A stretch of 64,000 nucleotides of DNA from Longispora sp040681875. GTDB taxonomy: Bacteria; Actinomycetota; Actinomycetes; Mycobacteriales; Micromonosporaceae. Made by a program: the position numbers and the translations under genes. Where the stretch lies: the NCBI RefSeq assembly GCF_040681875.1, contig NZ_JBFAZP010000002.1, forward strand, positions 310,001-374,000. The letters are read 5' to 3'. This document shows, piece by piece, positions 22,506 to 31,159 of the stretch. The notes under the pieces were generated by a model. That model did not search any database. It was not told the DNA's origin and was given only the letters and a program-made list of their open reading frames with translations. The first letter of the stretch is position 1; every line of letters begins with the position of its first letter.

Positions 22506-24374
22506 TTGTCCCCCGACTCGATCGTCCTCGGCGCCGCCGGGTTCATCGGCCGTTCCCTGGTCGCCGAACTCCTCGACCGGGGCGACCACGTGGCCGCCGC
22601 CCTGCGCTCCGGCTCCGCCGCCCGGCTCACCGACTGGCTCGACGAACGGGGCGCCGACCGGACCCGGCTCACCGTCGTGACCTGCGACATCACCCGACCC
22701 GGCCTCGGGCTGCCCGCCGGGCTGGAGGAGGTCCGCGACGTCTACAACTCGGCCGCCGCGTTCGCCTGGGGGCTGACCGCCGAGACCGCCCAGCGGGTCA
22801 ACGTGACCGGCGCGCTGCACGTGCTCGACTGGGCCGCCTCGCGCCCCGCCCTCCGCCGCCTCGTGCACATCACCGGCTACCGCGCGGCACTCAAGGACAA
22901 CAGCGCCACCGGGGGGTACGAGTCGTCCAAGCTGGAGGCCGACACCGCGCTGACCGCCCGGGCGGTGGCCACGGGGGTCCCGTTGACGATCGCGAACCCG
23001 AGTTCCGTGATCGGGCCCGGGCAGTACATCGGGCTCGCCGACATCGTCGCCGACCTGTGGCGGGGCAGGCTCCCCGCGCTGCCCGGCGGCCGGGACACCT
23101 TCGTGCCCGTGGTCACCGTCGACTACTTCGCCCGGTTCCTCGCCTCGCTGCCCGGGCGCGCCGAGACCGCCGGCCGGTCCTACACCGTCCTCGACGACGC
23201 GACGCCGAACCTGCCCGACCTGGTCCGGATGCTCGCCGCGCACCTCGGGGTCCCGGCCCCCCGGTTCCAGGTGCCCGTCGGCCTGGTCCGGCGGCTGCCG
23301 CGCGCGCTGACCGGCGTGGAACCCGAGACGCTCACGTTCCTGTCCGACGACCGGTACGACACGACCGCCGCCGACGCGCACGCCCGGGTCGTGGGGCTGC
23401 GGATGCCCCCGGTGGAGGAGGCGCTGCGGGACTGGGCCGACCACCTGGTCGGCAGCCGGTTCGGTGCCGTGCCCGGGGGCGGAGCGGGCGGCTTCCACGA
23501 CGGGATGTGGGTCACGGGTGACCGGGAGGAGCCCGGTCAGGTGCTGCTGCACGGGGTGCCCGTGGACGGTGACAGCTGGGCCGATGTGGCGGGGGCGCTC
23601 GGCTCCCGTCCGTTGCGCGCGGACCTGCCGGGGCTCGGCCGGTCGGCACCGGACGCGGGTCGCAAGCGGTCGACACCGGGCCCGGGTGGGGAGACGTCGG
23701 GGCGTGGCCGGTCGGCTCCCGGCACGGTCGGGGACCAGTCGGGGCCCGAGGGCTCCGCTCCGCGCACGGATTCGGATGTGGCCGGGCGGCGGTCCGCCGA
23801 GGGGCCGCCGGAGTGGCTGGTGGAGCTGATGCGCCCGGTCCGCACCCGGCCCGTACTCGTCGCGCACTCCCTGTCCTGCGACCCCGCGATCCGTTTCGCC
23901 CTCGCGTATCCGGAGCGGATCTCGAAGCTCGTGCTGGTCGCGCCCGCGTTCCTCCAGGCGCGCGCCGGACGGCTGGCCCGCTCCGGACTCGCCGCGGCCC
24001 TGCTGCGCCGGATGTCGACGGCCCGGCTGGCGACCGTGCTCGGCGTGCCCGACGGGCCGGCCGTCGCCGGCGCCGCGGCGAACCTGCGCCGGCCGGGGGT
24101 CGCGCGGCGGACCGTCGCGGCGCTGCGGGCGGCCAGCGAGCCGGGCCGGCGGGCGGCGGCGCGGCAGCTGTTGCGGCAGGTCACCGTGCCGGTCGAGATC
24201 ATCGTCGGCGAGCGGGACCCGTTGGTGGACTACGCCGGGTGGCCGGTGTCCGTGGTCGCGGGGGCCGGGCACTACCCGCAGATCAGCCATCCGGCGGAGG
24301 TGGCGCGGCTGGTGCGGGCCGCCGGGGCGCGGCACACCGGGGCGGTGGAGGTCCCCGACGGGGTGGCACGGTGA
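22506..24374 (+). CDS. NAD-dependent epimerase/dehydratase fused to an alpha/beta-hydrolase
   Basis: A 622-residue two-domain protein. Residues 1-335 form an extended short-chain dehydrogenase. Its nucleotide-binding loop is VLGAAGFIGRSL, a sugar-epimerase-like HITGYRAAL follows, and GYESSK carries the YxxxK catalytic pair. Residues about 350-622 form an alpha/beta-hydrolase: an oxyanion HGVPVDGDSW, a nucleophile region LVAHSLSCD, the Asp in VGERDPLVD, and the His in GAGHYPQISH. The nucleophile elbow is atypical (no Gly after Ser). A Ser/Gly/Pro-rich insert near 375-440 interrupts the hydrolase part. The TTG start has AAGGAG upstream. An operator for the preceding TetR regulator overlaps the promoter. 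The substrate is unknown; a ligand-inducible detoxification or reductase role is inferred. Confidence 0.8.
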   Translation: MSPDSIVLGAAGFIGRSLVAELLDRGDHVAAALRSGSAARLTDWLDERGADRTRLTVVTCDITRPGLGLPAGLEEVRDVYNSAAAFAWGLTAETAQRVNVTGALHVLDWAASRPALRRLVHITGYRAALKDNSATGGYESSKLEADTALTARAVATGVPLTIANPSSVIGPGQYIGLADIVADLWRGRLPALPGGRDTFVPVVTVDYFARFLASLPGRAETAGRSYTVLDDATPNLPDLVRMLAAHLGVPAPRFQVPVGLVRRLPRALTGVEPETLTFLSDDRYDTTAADAHARVVGLRMPPVEEALRDWADHLVGSRFGAVPGGGAGGFHDGMWVTGDREEPGQVLLHGVPVDGDSWADVAGALGSRPLRADLPGLGRSAPDAGRKRSTPGPGGETSGRGRSAPGTVGDQSGPEGSAPRTDSDVAGRRSAEGPPEWLVELMRPVRTRPVLVAHSLSCDPAIRFALAYPERISKLVLVAPAFLQARAGRLARSGLAAALLRRMSTARLATVLGVPDGPAVAGAAANLRRPGVARRTVAALRAASEPGRRAAARQLLRQVTVPVEIIVGERDPLVDYAGWPVSVVAGAGHYPQISHPAEVARLVRAAGARHTGAVEVPDGVAR

Positions 24375-24389
24375 CCACGACCGCGCGGG

Positions 24390-24479
24390 GCCCGGCACGC
24401 GCGCGTCCGGGGTCCGGCACGCGCGCCCCGCGTCCGGCACACGCGCCCCGGGTCCGGGGCCGGCACGCGCGCCTCGGGT
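24390..24479. repeat. degenerate ~20-bp tandem repeat
   Basis: About four imperfect copies of GTCCGGCACGCGCGCCCCG fill the middle of the 290-base gap between the fusion gene and the EF-hand gene. No gene is seen in this gap (24375-24664). Confidence 0.6.
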
Positions 24480-24664
24480 CGCGTCGGGGACCGTCCCGGG
24501 TGGAGACCGACACGACACGGACGGCGGGCACCGGCCTGATGTGGACGGCCGGCGCCCCGAGGCTGGTGTGCCGCCCGCCCGGCGGGGGCCGGCGTGCTGG
24601 CTCCGGCGCCCGGCGGACGGCCCTTAGGCTGGTCGGACTGGCCCCACGGAACGGAGCACGGCAC

Positions 24665-25114
24665 ATGTCCGACGCACAGCCACTCACTCCCGCGCAGACC
24701 GAGGAGTACAAGAAGGCGTTCACCCTGCACGACCGCAACAACAGCGGCTACATCACCTCCGACGAGCTGGGGGTCGTCCTGCGCAGCCTGGGCGCCCGGC
24801 CGACGGCCATCGAGCTGCGGAAACTGATCGCCGACGCGGACGCCAACGGGAACAAGAAGCTCGACCTCGCCGAGTTCCTCACCCTGATGGCCGCCCACGG
24901 CGGCCCGTCGGACGCGGAGCTGGCCGAGGCGTTCCGCGCCCACGACGCCGACGGCGACGGGTACGTCACCGCCGAGGAGATGACGCGGCTCATGGTCAGC
25001 ATGGGCGACCAGCCCACCACCGAGGAGGTCGCGGCCGCGTTCACCGCTGCGGACGGGGACGGCGACGGCCGGCTCGACTACGCGGAGTTCAAGGCGCTGT
25101 ACAGCGCGAGCTGA
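24665..25114 (+). CDS. calmodulin-like protein with four EF-hands
   Basis: A 149-residue cytoplasmic calcium-binding protein, the same size as calmodulin. Four loops are visible: HDRNNSGYITSDE, DADANGNKKLDLAE, HDADGDGYVTAEE and ADGDGDGRLDYAE. Loops 3 and 4 have ideal D-x-D-x-D-G spacing with a terminal Glu. In loops 1 and 2 the coordinating set is slightly changed but plausible. The linker pieces (EYKKAFTLHD, ELGVVLRSLGARPT, EFLTLMAAH) resemble eukaryotic calmodulin strikingly. GGAGCACGGCAC before the ATG gives a ribosome site, and TAGGCT at 24625-24630 is a likely -10. Bacterial EF-hand proteins of this kind are known in streptomycetes, with unclear targets. Confidence 0.9.
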   Translation: MSDAQPLTPAQTEEYKKAFTLHDRNNSGYITSDELGVVLRSLGARPTAIELRKLIADADANGNKKLDLAEFLTLMAAHGGPSDAELAEAFRAHDADGDGYVTAEEMTRLMVSMGDQPTTEEVAAAFTAADGDGDGRLDYAEFKALYSAS

Positions 25115-25262
25115 CGGGTCCTCATCGCGGGTCGGCGGCCCGCGATGAGGCCACCGCCGGTCCCGGGTGCCCGGTCCCGGGCCGGAGTTTCCCGAGGCGC
25201 CCAGCGAGCCGTCCGCACCGCCTGCGCGGCCGGACCCCGCACGGTCGCTAGGCTTCCTGGTC

Positions 25263-25445
25263 ATGAGCCGCAACCAGCACCACACCGACCGGGACCTCCC
25301 GGCACCCAGCTGGAACCCGTTCGCGGTCGACGGGGCCACCACGGACACCGACCCGACGGGTACGACGGCCCCGGCCGACGCGCCGCAGGCCACCCCCGAC
25401 GAGGGCACGACCGGGAGGCTCGGGGACCCGTTCAGCGTGCTGTGA
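25263..25445 (+). CDS. small polar protein, 60 residues
   Basis: A short frame with Asp/Thr/Pro-rich composition starting MSRNQHHTDRDLPAPSWNPF and no membrane segment. The ATG lies 8 bases after TAGGCT at 25249-25254, the same leaderless layout as other genes here. Function is unknown and the protein is probably disordered. The evidence is promoter position plus GC3 only. Confidence 0.4.
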   Translation: MSRNQHHTDRDLPAPSWNPFAVDGATTDTDPTGTTAPADAPQATPDEGTTGRLGDPFSVL

Positions 25446-25631
25446 CGGCCGCGCGCGGCGGGACCGGCGGGCCGGGACCGACCGGCGCGCGGTGCCCCCG
25501 TGCTGTGCCGGCCCGCACGGTGCCGGCGGTCCGTCGCGACCCGACGGGCGCTGTGGCGGAAAAGGGGATTGATCCACCCCGCCGCCCGTGGCTAGTCTTC
25601 CCCGGCTGTCGCACACGGGGAAAGGGACGAC

Positions 25632-27458
25632 ATGGGTATCCGGCTACGCGCTGTGATCGCTCTGCTGATGCTGATCGGGATCTACGTACTCTCGCTGGCC
25701 ATCGTGGCCGGGGCGGGATACGCCGGCTACGCGGTCTGGACCCACTCCAGCCACGGCGCCGCCGCCGGCAAGGTCAGCCTCCTGCTGGCCGGCATCGGGG
25801 TCACCGTGCTGATCGGCATGTGGAAGGCGCTGGCCCCCCGGCCGTCCGTGCCGCACGGGCACCCGGTGACGGAGGCCGACGCGCCGGAGCTGTGGGCGCA
25901 GGTCCGCGCGCTGGCCGCCGAGGTGCGGACCCGCGCGCCGGACGAGATCCGGATGATCGGCGACGTGAACGCGGCCGTGTCGGAGGACGCGCGGTTCCTG
26001 GGGCTCAAGGCCGGCCGGCGCACCCTGTACGTGGGCGCGCCGCTGCTGCTCACCCTCACCGCGGACCAGTTCCGTTCGGTGCTCGCCCACGAGCTGGGGC
26101 ACTACTCGGGCAGTGACACCCGGCTGAGCGGGCTCACGTACCTGGGCCGGGAGACGCTGATCCAGATCGGTTCCCGGTTCGGCAGGTGGAACCCGATCAA
26201 CTGGCTGCTCCGGGGCTACTTCCGGCTGTACCTGCTGGTCACGCACGCGATCAGCCGTCGCCAGGAGCTGCTGGCCGACGAGTTCTCCGCCCGGGTCGCC
26301 GGTCGGGACACGGCCATCGCCGCGCTGCGGGAACTGCCGGTGGCCGACGCCGCGTTCGACACGTACCTGCGGCACTACGTCAGCTGGGCCGCCGACCACG
26401 GCTACGCGCCGACCGACGTGATGGGCGGGTTCCGCGAGTTCCTCGCCGCCCGGCCGGACCAGCTCGCGAAGGTCCGCGCCGAGCCGGCCCCGGAGAAGCA
26501 CTCCCGCTGGGACTCCCACCCGCCGATCGCCGAGCGGGTCCGGCTGCTGTCCGCGTTCGGGTCCGCGCACCGGGTGGCCGACACCCGGCCCGCCACGGCG
26601 CTGCTCCGGGACCCGGGGGCCCTGATGCTGGCGGCGGAGCGGACGGCGTTCGACTTCGGTACCCGTCAGGTGCTGTCCTGGTCGGAGCTGATCCCGGCGG
26701 CGGCCGTCGCCAGCTCCCAGCACGTCGTCGACCGGCTCTACCGGGCGGCCGCGCGGGTCGCCGGCACCGGTCCGGGCGGCCTGGGGCTCGTGTTCGACCT
26801 GCTGGCCGCCGGGCGGGCCCCGGAACTGGCCACCCGGCTGCGCACGGACACCGACGACCTCGGCGAGTACGTGACCGCCGCGATCCGGGCCACCGCGGTG
26901 GCGTCCGGCGCGGCGTCCTGGGAGCTGAACTGGGCCGGCCCGTTCCGGCTGCGCGGGGCCGACGGCGAGCTGTTCGCCCTGGGCTTCCTGGTGACAGAGG
27001 CGGTCACGGACCCGGCCTCGGTGCCGGCGCTGCGGGCCCGGCTGGCGGAACGGGGCATCGACGTGGCCGCCGGGGTGCAGGCCTCGGCCCGCGCGGACGC
27101 CCGGACCGCCGAGCCGCTGTTCGGCATCGCGAACGTCAAGCTGGGCGAGGCCGAGCACGACCTGATCGTCACCGACGAGGGCCTGATCTTCGCTTCCTCC
27201 GGGAAGTCCGACGAGGGCACGGCGCGGATGTCGGAGCTGCTCGCCGCCGGTCCGGTCGCGGAACTGGCGGCGCGGAGCCGGTGGCTGCCGTTCGAGGAGA
27301 TCGCCTCGACGCGGGTCATGAAGGAGTCGCCGGTGCAGGTGGAGCTCACGTTGCACGGGGGCGGGACCCTGCTCGTGAAGGAGACGTGGGGCAGCGAGTA
27401 CCTCGGAAAGAAGGTCCAGAGGAATTTCCGGGAGCTGATGGAGTCACTCAACGACTAG
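25632..27458 (+). CDS. M48-family membrane metalloprotease
   Basis: A 608-residue protein. Two N-terminal membrane helices (about residues 8-32 and 46-66) precede a peptidase domain with the zinc motif HELGHYSG near residue 155. The third-ligand region is RRQELLADEFSARVAG, as in M48 (Ste24/HtpX-like) proteases. A further C-terminal ~250 residues have no recognisable catalytic motif. It probably acts at the membrane on misfolded or signal-bearing proteins. A TAGTCT -10-like element at 25593 and GGGAAAGGGA ahead of the ATG define an independent transcription unit. Confidence 0.87.
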   Translation: MGIRLRAVIALLMLIGIYVLSLAIVAGAGYAGYAVWTHSSHGAAAGKVSLLLAGIGVTVLIGMWKALAPRPSVPHGHPVTEADAPELWAQVRALAAEVRTRAPDEIRMIGDVNAAVSEDARFLGLKAGRRTLYVGAPLLLTLTADQFRSVLAHELGHYSGSDTRLSGLTYLGRETLIQIGSRFGRWNPINWLLRGYFRLYLLVTHAISRRQELLADEFSARVAGRDTAIAALRELPVADAAFDTYLRHYVSWAADHGYAPTDVMGGFREFLAARPDQLAKVRAEPAPEKHSRWDSHPPIAERVRLLSAFGSAHRVADTRPATALLRDPGALMLAAERTAFDFGTRQVLSWSELIPAAAVASSQHVVDRLYRAAARVAGTGPGGLGLVFDLLAAGRAPELATRLRTDTDDLGEYVTAAIRATAVASGAASWELNWAGPFRLRGADGELFALGFLVTEAVTDPASVPALRARLAERGIDVAAGVQASARADARTAEPLFGIANVKLGEAEHDLIVTDEGLIFASSGKSDEGTARMSELLAAGPVAELAARSRWLPFEEIASTRVMKESPVQVELTLHGGGTLLVKETWGSEYLGKKVQRNFRELMESLND

Positions 27459-27579
27459 ATCCACTTTGGGTATGTTTGAGGCAAGTGTGCCTGGGGTATC
27501 TCCACATTGCACCAGTTAAGGCGACTCCGCCGCTTCGATGGCAAGCCGGCGGAGGGCCTCACGCGAGAGCCGGTATCCC

Positions 27580-28242
27580 ATGCACAGCAGTAGGATCGTC
27601 GCCCTGTTCGCCACTCCCCTCCTCGTCGCCACGGCCACGTTCGCCCTGGCCTCCCCCGCGTCCGCCGCCTGCGCCAACCTCAACGGGGCGGCCGGCGCCG
27701 CCGGCACCCCCAGCAACCCGGCGGGCCAGGCGGGTGGCGCCGGCGGGAACGCCGCCCCCGGCTGCCCGGGCGGTGCGGGCGGCAAGGGCGGTGCGGGCTA
27801 CGGCGGCGGGGCGGGCGGTGCCGGCGGGCCCGGCGGCACCGGTGACCTCGGCGGAACCGGCGGGGCGGGCGGCGTGAGCGGCCCCACGGCGGGGACCGGC
27901 GGCGCCGGCGGCGCGGGCGGTACCAGTCGGATCGGCAACGGCGCGTGGGGCGGCACCGGCGGCTACGGTGCCGCCGGTGGGGCCGGCGGGCGCGGCGGCG
28001 CGTCGAACATGCTCAACGGCGGCCACGGCGGCAAGGGCGGCAACGGTCGGCCGGCCAACGGTCCCGGCGGGGCGGGCGGCGCGGGCGGCGACGGCGTCCT
28101 CGGGTTCGGCGGGACGGGCGGCACCGGCGGCAGGGCCTGCGGCGCCGGCGCGAACGGTTTCGGCGGACCCGGCGGGACCGGACTCCTCGGCAACGGGTCG
28201 GCCGGCCCGAACGGCGTCACGAACACGGGCAGCTGCCTGTAG
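27580..28242 (+). CDS. secreted PGRS-like glycine-rich protein
   Basis: A 220-residue exported protein. The signal peptide (IVALFATPLLVATATFALA) ends at ASPASA. The mature part is about half glycine, made of GGAGG/GGTGG repeats like those in mycobacterial PE_PGRS proteins but without a PE domain. Four Cys, two near the mature N-terminus and two near the C-terminus (RACGAG and the final SCL), could form disulfides bracketing the repeat. PGRS folds are thought to be polyglycine-type helices. I chose the ATG at 27580 because the signal peptide starts there. Possible roles are surface or matrix, without direct evidence. Confidence 0.75.
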   Translation: MHSSRIVALFATPLLVATATFALASPASAACANLNGAAGAAGTPSNPAGQAGGAGGNAAPGCPGGAGGKGGAGYGGGAGGAGGPGGTGDLGGTGGAGGVSGPTAGTGGAGGAGGTSRIGNGAWGGTGGYGAAGGAGGRGGASNMLNGGHGGKGGNGRPANGPGGAGGAGGDGVLGFGGTGGTGGRACGAGANGFGGPGGTGLLGNGSAGPNGVTNTGSCL

Positions 28243-28257
28243 GACCGCACGCACGAC

Positions 28258-28297
28258 GGCCGCCCTCCCCCGGGACTCCCACCGGGGCGGGGCGGCC
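28258..28297. terminator. bidirectional terminator hairpin
   Basis: Outer arms GGCCGCCC (28258-28265) and GGGCGGCC (28290-28297), with inner CCCC/GGGG pairing, lie between two convergent genes. Confidence 0.65.
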
Positions 28298-28302
28298 CAC
28301 CG

Positions 28303-29538
28303 CTATCTGTCCGCGGCGTCCTGTGGTTCGACCTCGCGCAGCCGGCGGGCCAGGTAGCGGCGTTCGGCGTCGGTGGGCGCGAGGGCGAGCGCCCGCCGGT
28401 ACGCCTCAGCCGCCTCGGGGTACCGGCCGAGGCGGCGGAGCAGGTCGGCCCCTGTCGCGGGCAGCAGGTGGTAGCCGGCGAGCGCGCCGCCTGCCGCCAG
28501 CCCCTCGACCAGGCGCAGGCCGGCCTCGGGGCCGTCCGCCATCGCGACGGCGACCGCCCGGTTGAGTTCCACGACCGGCCCGGGGGTCAGCTCCGCGAGG
28601 CGCGCGTACAGGCCGGCGATCTGCGGCCAGTCCGTCGACGCCGCGTCGGGCGCCTCGGCGTGCACGGCCGCGACCGCCGCCTGCACCTGGTACGGACCGG
28701 GGCGGCCCCGGCGCAGCGCCCCGTCGAGGACGGCCACCGCCTCGGCGATCCGGGGCCGGTCCCAGGTCGCCCGGTCCTGCTCCTCCAGGGTGACCAGGTC
28801 CCCGGCGGGGTCCACCCGGGACGCCCGGCGCGCGTCGTGCAGCAGCATCAGGGCGAGCAGGCCGGCGGCCTCCGGTTCGTCGGGCATCAGGGTCACGAGG
28901 AGCCGGGCGAGCCGGACCGCCTCGTCGGCGAGGTCGACGCGGAGGAGGTCGGGGCCGGACGCGGCGGCGTACCCCTCGTTGAACAGCAGGTAGAGCACCG
29001 CCAGGACCGCCGACAGCCGGGCGGGCAGCAGGTGCGGCGGCGGGACCCGGAACGGGATCCCCGCGTTCCGGATCCGGCTCTTCGCCCGGAACAGCCGCTG
29101 CCCCATGGTGTGTTCGGTGACCAGGAACGCCCGGGCGATCTCCGCCGTGCCGAGCCCGGCGAGGCACCGCAGGATCAGCGCCACCTGCGCCTCTCGGGTC
29201 AGCGCGGGGTGCGCGCAGGTGAACATCAGCTCCAGCCGCTCGTCGGGGAAGTCGCCGACGGGCGGCGGCTCCCCCGTAGCCGCCGCCTCCCGCAGCTTCT
29301 CCGCCTCCACCGAGGAGCGGCGCATCCGGTCGAGCGCCCGGTTGCGGGCCGTCGTGGTCAACCAGGCCCCGGGGCGGGCGGGTACGCCGTCGGCCGGCCA
29401 GCGCTCGACCGCCCGGGTGAACGCGTCCTGCGCGCACTCCTCGGCGAGGTGCCAGTCGCCGGTGAGCCGGATCAGGGTGGCGACGACCCGGCCCCACTCC
29501 GCCCGGTACGCGGCGGCGACCGCCCCATCGACGTTCAC
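28303..29538 (-). CDS. ECF sigma factor with long C-terminal TPR-like domain (ECF42-like)
   Basis: A 411-residue sigma factor. Region 2 lies at about residues 8-75 (HLAEECAQDAFTRAVERWP, then AWLTTTARNRALDRMRR) and region 4 near 125-175 (LGTAEIARAFLVTEHTMGQR). Instead of ending there it continues about 230 residues with the DUF6596-type segment LSAVLAVLYLLFNEGYAAAS and a TPR-like end (GRYPEAAEAYRRALALAPT). This architecture, with a YCII gene immediately upstream, matches ECF42. Such sigma factors lack an anti-sigma factor and are thought to be controlled by their own C-terminal extension. The GTG start overlaps the YCII stop (GTGA). Confidence 0.9.
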   Translation of the reverse strand: MNVDGAVAAAYRAEWGRVVATLIRLTGDWHLAEECAQDAFTRAVERWPADGVPARPGAWLTTTARNRALDRMRRSSVEAEKLREAAATGEPPPVGDFPDERLELMFTCAHPALTREAQVALILRCLAGLGTAEIARAFLVTEHTMGQRLFRAKSRIRNAGIPFRVPPPHLLPARLSAVLAVLYLLFNEGYAAASGPDLLRVDLADEAVRLARLLVTLMPDEPEAAGLLALMLLHDARRASRVDPAGDLVTLEEQDRATWDRPRIAEAVAVLDGALRRGRPGPYQVQAAVAAVHAEAPDAASTDWPQIAGLYARLAELTPGPVVELNRAVAVAMADGPEAGLRLVEGLAAGGALAGYHLLPATGADLLRRLGRYPEAAEAYRRALALAPTDAERRYLARRLREVEPQDAADR

Positions 29539-29885
29539 TCCCAGAACGGCCTCAGTTCCAGGGCCCCGCCGCGCGCCATCGGGTGCCGCGCCGCGATCTC
29601 CACCGCCTCGTCGAGGTCCGCGCACTCGATCACGTCGAACCCGGCGATCAGGTCCTTGGTCTCCGCGAACGGGCCGTCGGTCAGCAGGATCTCGCCGCCG
29701 CGCACCCGGACGGTGGTGGAGTCGCCGACCGGGCGGATCCGCTCGCCGATCAGGCGCGCGCCCCGGCCGTCCATCTCCTCGACCCAGGTGTCCACGTCGA
29801 TCTCGGCCGGCGCGGTGCCCACGGGTCGGCCGGGGTCGGCCGGTTCCCCGGTGGGTGCGACGCAGACCAGCATCAGGTACCTCAT
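29535..29885 (-). CDS. YCII/DGPF-domain protein
   Basis: A 116-residue small protein with the family signature LLTDGPFAETKDLIAGFDVI and an N-terminal strand MRYLMLVCV. YCII-related proteins have a ferredoxin-like fold with a conserved His/Asp pair. Those next to ECF42 sigma factors are typical targets or partners of that sigma factor. GGGAGG lies just before the ATG. Translationally coupled to the sigma gene. Confidence 0.9.
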   Translation of the reverse strand: MRYLMLVCVAPTGEPADPGRPVGTAPAEIDVDTWVEEMDGRGARLIGERIRPVGDSTTVRVRGGEILLTDGPFAETKDLIAGFDVIECADLDEAVEIAARHPMARGGALELRPFWE

Positions 29886-29948
29886 CTGTCCTCCCGGACG
29901 GTCGCGGGCGCTCGGGTGAGCGCGTCCACTCCTGTACGACGAACGGGT

Positions 29949-29971
29949 CCCCGCCTTTTCTACCGGCGGGG
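29949..29971. terminator. hairpin after the XRE regulator gene
   Basis: CCCCGCC (29949-29955) and GGCGGGG (29965-29971) form a 7-bp stem with a 9-base loop, six bases beyond the regulator's stop codon. Confidence 0.5.
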
Positions 29972-29976
29972 CGGAA

Positions 29977-30873
29977 CTATTCCCATTCCCACCGGATACC
30001 CACGACCCCGAGGCCGGGATGGCGCTGCGCCACGAGGGCGATGTGCGCGCTCGACAGCCGGATCTCCTTCTCGGTGCGCGGGCCGTCGACGTGGCCGGCG
30101 TGGAACTCGTAGCACCGGACGGGCAGCTCGGCCGGGTCGAACCGGACGCGGAGGACGTAGAGTTCGGACGTTCCGGTGAACGCGCGGAAGTACTCGTCGT
30201 CCGCGTTGGGTTGGTTCAGCACCGACTTGTACTCGACGACGAAGGAGTCCCCCGCGTTGTACGACTGGTCGAGGATCAGCTCGGTGCCGACGATGTTCTC
30301 GGTGTAGTTCCTGCGGACCCGGCCGACCCGGCAGTGCAGGGTCGCGACGACGTGGATGGCGTCGAGGTCGGTCCCGGGTTCGGCGAGGTTCACGGCGTAG
30401 GCCCGGTCGACGCCGTCGGACCTCGCCTCGGTCACGATCCGGGTCCCGACCTCCGACAGGGACCGGCCGGCGGCCAGGACCACCTCCTCCTCCAGGTAGA
30501 GGCCCTGGATGTCGGCGGACAGGTCCGGACAGATCTCGCCGACGATCTCCTCGATCGCCAGGCCGTTGGACATCACGTCGAAGATGCGGCCCGCCTCGTC
30601 GAGCGGGTGCCGGCCCCGGGAGCGGCGGGGGCCGAGCAGGCTGGTCAGGGCGCCGGGGTCGAGGTCGAACAGCTCCTCCAACACCGTGACCGCCCGGATC
30701 GACTCGACCCGTTCCGGACGGTTGTGTCCGGTCTGCCAGCTGCTGAGGGTGGCGATCGCGACGTGCACCCCGCGGCGGGCGAGGCGGCCCTGGACCGCGT
30801 GCAGGGTCAACCCGCTGTCACCGATCGCGGCGCGCAGCGCGGCACCGAATGTGACGTGTGTCCGGGTTCGCAT
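29977..30873 (-). CDS. XRE-type DNA-binding protein with a novel C-terminal domain
   Basis: A 298-residue protein. Residues 5-75 form a helix-turn-helix (FGAALRAAIGDSGLTLHAVQ, then IATLSSWQTGHNRPERVES). The C-terminal ~180 residues are rich in predicted strands, with blocks LEEEVVLAAGRSLSEVGTRI and TELYVLRVRFDPAELPVRCY-like sequence (exact: TSELYVLRVRFDPAELPVRC). I do not recognise this domain. The ATG at 30873 has GGAGGT 7 bases upstream. An upstream in-frame start would add 49 residues across the promoter. It may be a ligand-sensing regulator; targets are unknown. Confidence 0.65.
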   Translation of the reverse strand: MRTRTHVTFGAALRAAIGDSGLTLHAVQGRLARRGVHVAIATLSSWQTGHNRPERVESIRAVTVLEELFDLDPGALTSLLGPRRSRGRHPLDEAGRIFDVMSNGLAIEEIVGEICPDLSADIQGLYLEEEVVLAAGRSLSEVGTRIVTEARSDGVDRAYAVNLAEPGTDLDAIHVVATLHCRVGRVRRNYTENIVGTELILDQSYNAGDSFVVEYKSVLNQPNADDEYFRAFTGTSELYVLRVRFDPAELPVRCYEFHAGHVDGPRTEKEIRLSSAHIALVAQRHPGLGVVGIRWEWE

Positions 30874-31045
30874 GCCGCACCTCCGCACCCGTGGCGTCCG
30901 GGGTATCGAGCCACGTAGCTCTAAAATTCCAGAGTTTTTCCAGCCTGGCAATGATGGGGACTCCTGGTGGGTGACTACGGGGCGGTTACTCCCCGTTTCG
31001 CGTTCCGACCCGTTCAACAACTACGCACGGTGATCAGACGACAAC

Positions 31046-31073
31046 TTGTTATGTCGCTGTAAGTCACTACGCT
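31046..31073 (+). promoter_or_regulatory. promoter of the M4-M28 double protease
   Basis: TTGTTA (31046-31051), a 16-base spacer and TACGCT (31068-31073) form a sigma-70-type promoter. A partly palindromic sequence, CGACAACTTGTTATGTCG, overlaps the -35. The start point near 31080 would leave a leader of about 135 bases. The rest of the gap 30874-31045 shows no gene. Confidence 0.55.
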
Positions 31074-31159
31074 CGTGCTCACCCCGGACAGCCATCGGCA
31101 CAGGTCCATGGCGCCCCGTTCCGGACGGCGCATGACGAGTACCCCTGTTTCAGAAAGCC

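Noticed and set aside
21852..24518. Long minus-strand frame opposite the TetR and fusion genes
   Set aside because: No family motifs; shadow of the plus-strand genes that have ribosome sites and operators.
27780..28200. Possible repeat array or CRISPR in the glycine-rich gene
   Set aside because: The periodicity is codon-level GGC/GGN repetition in one frame with a signal peptide, without spacers of constant length.
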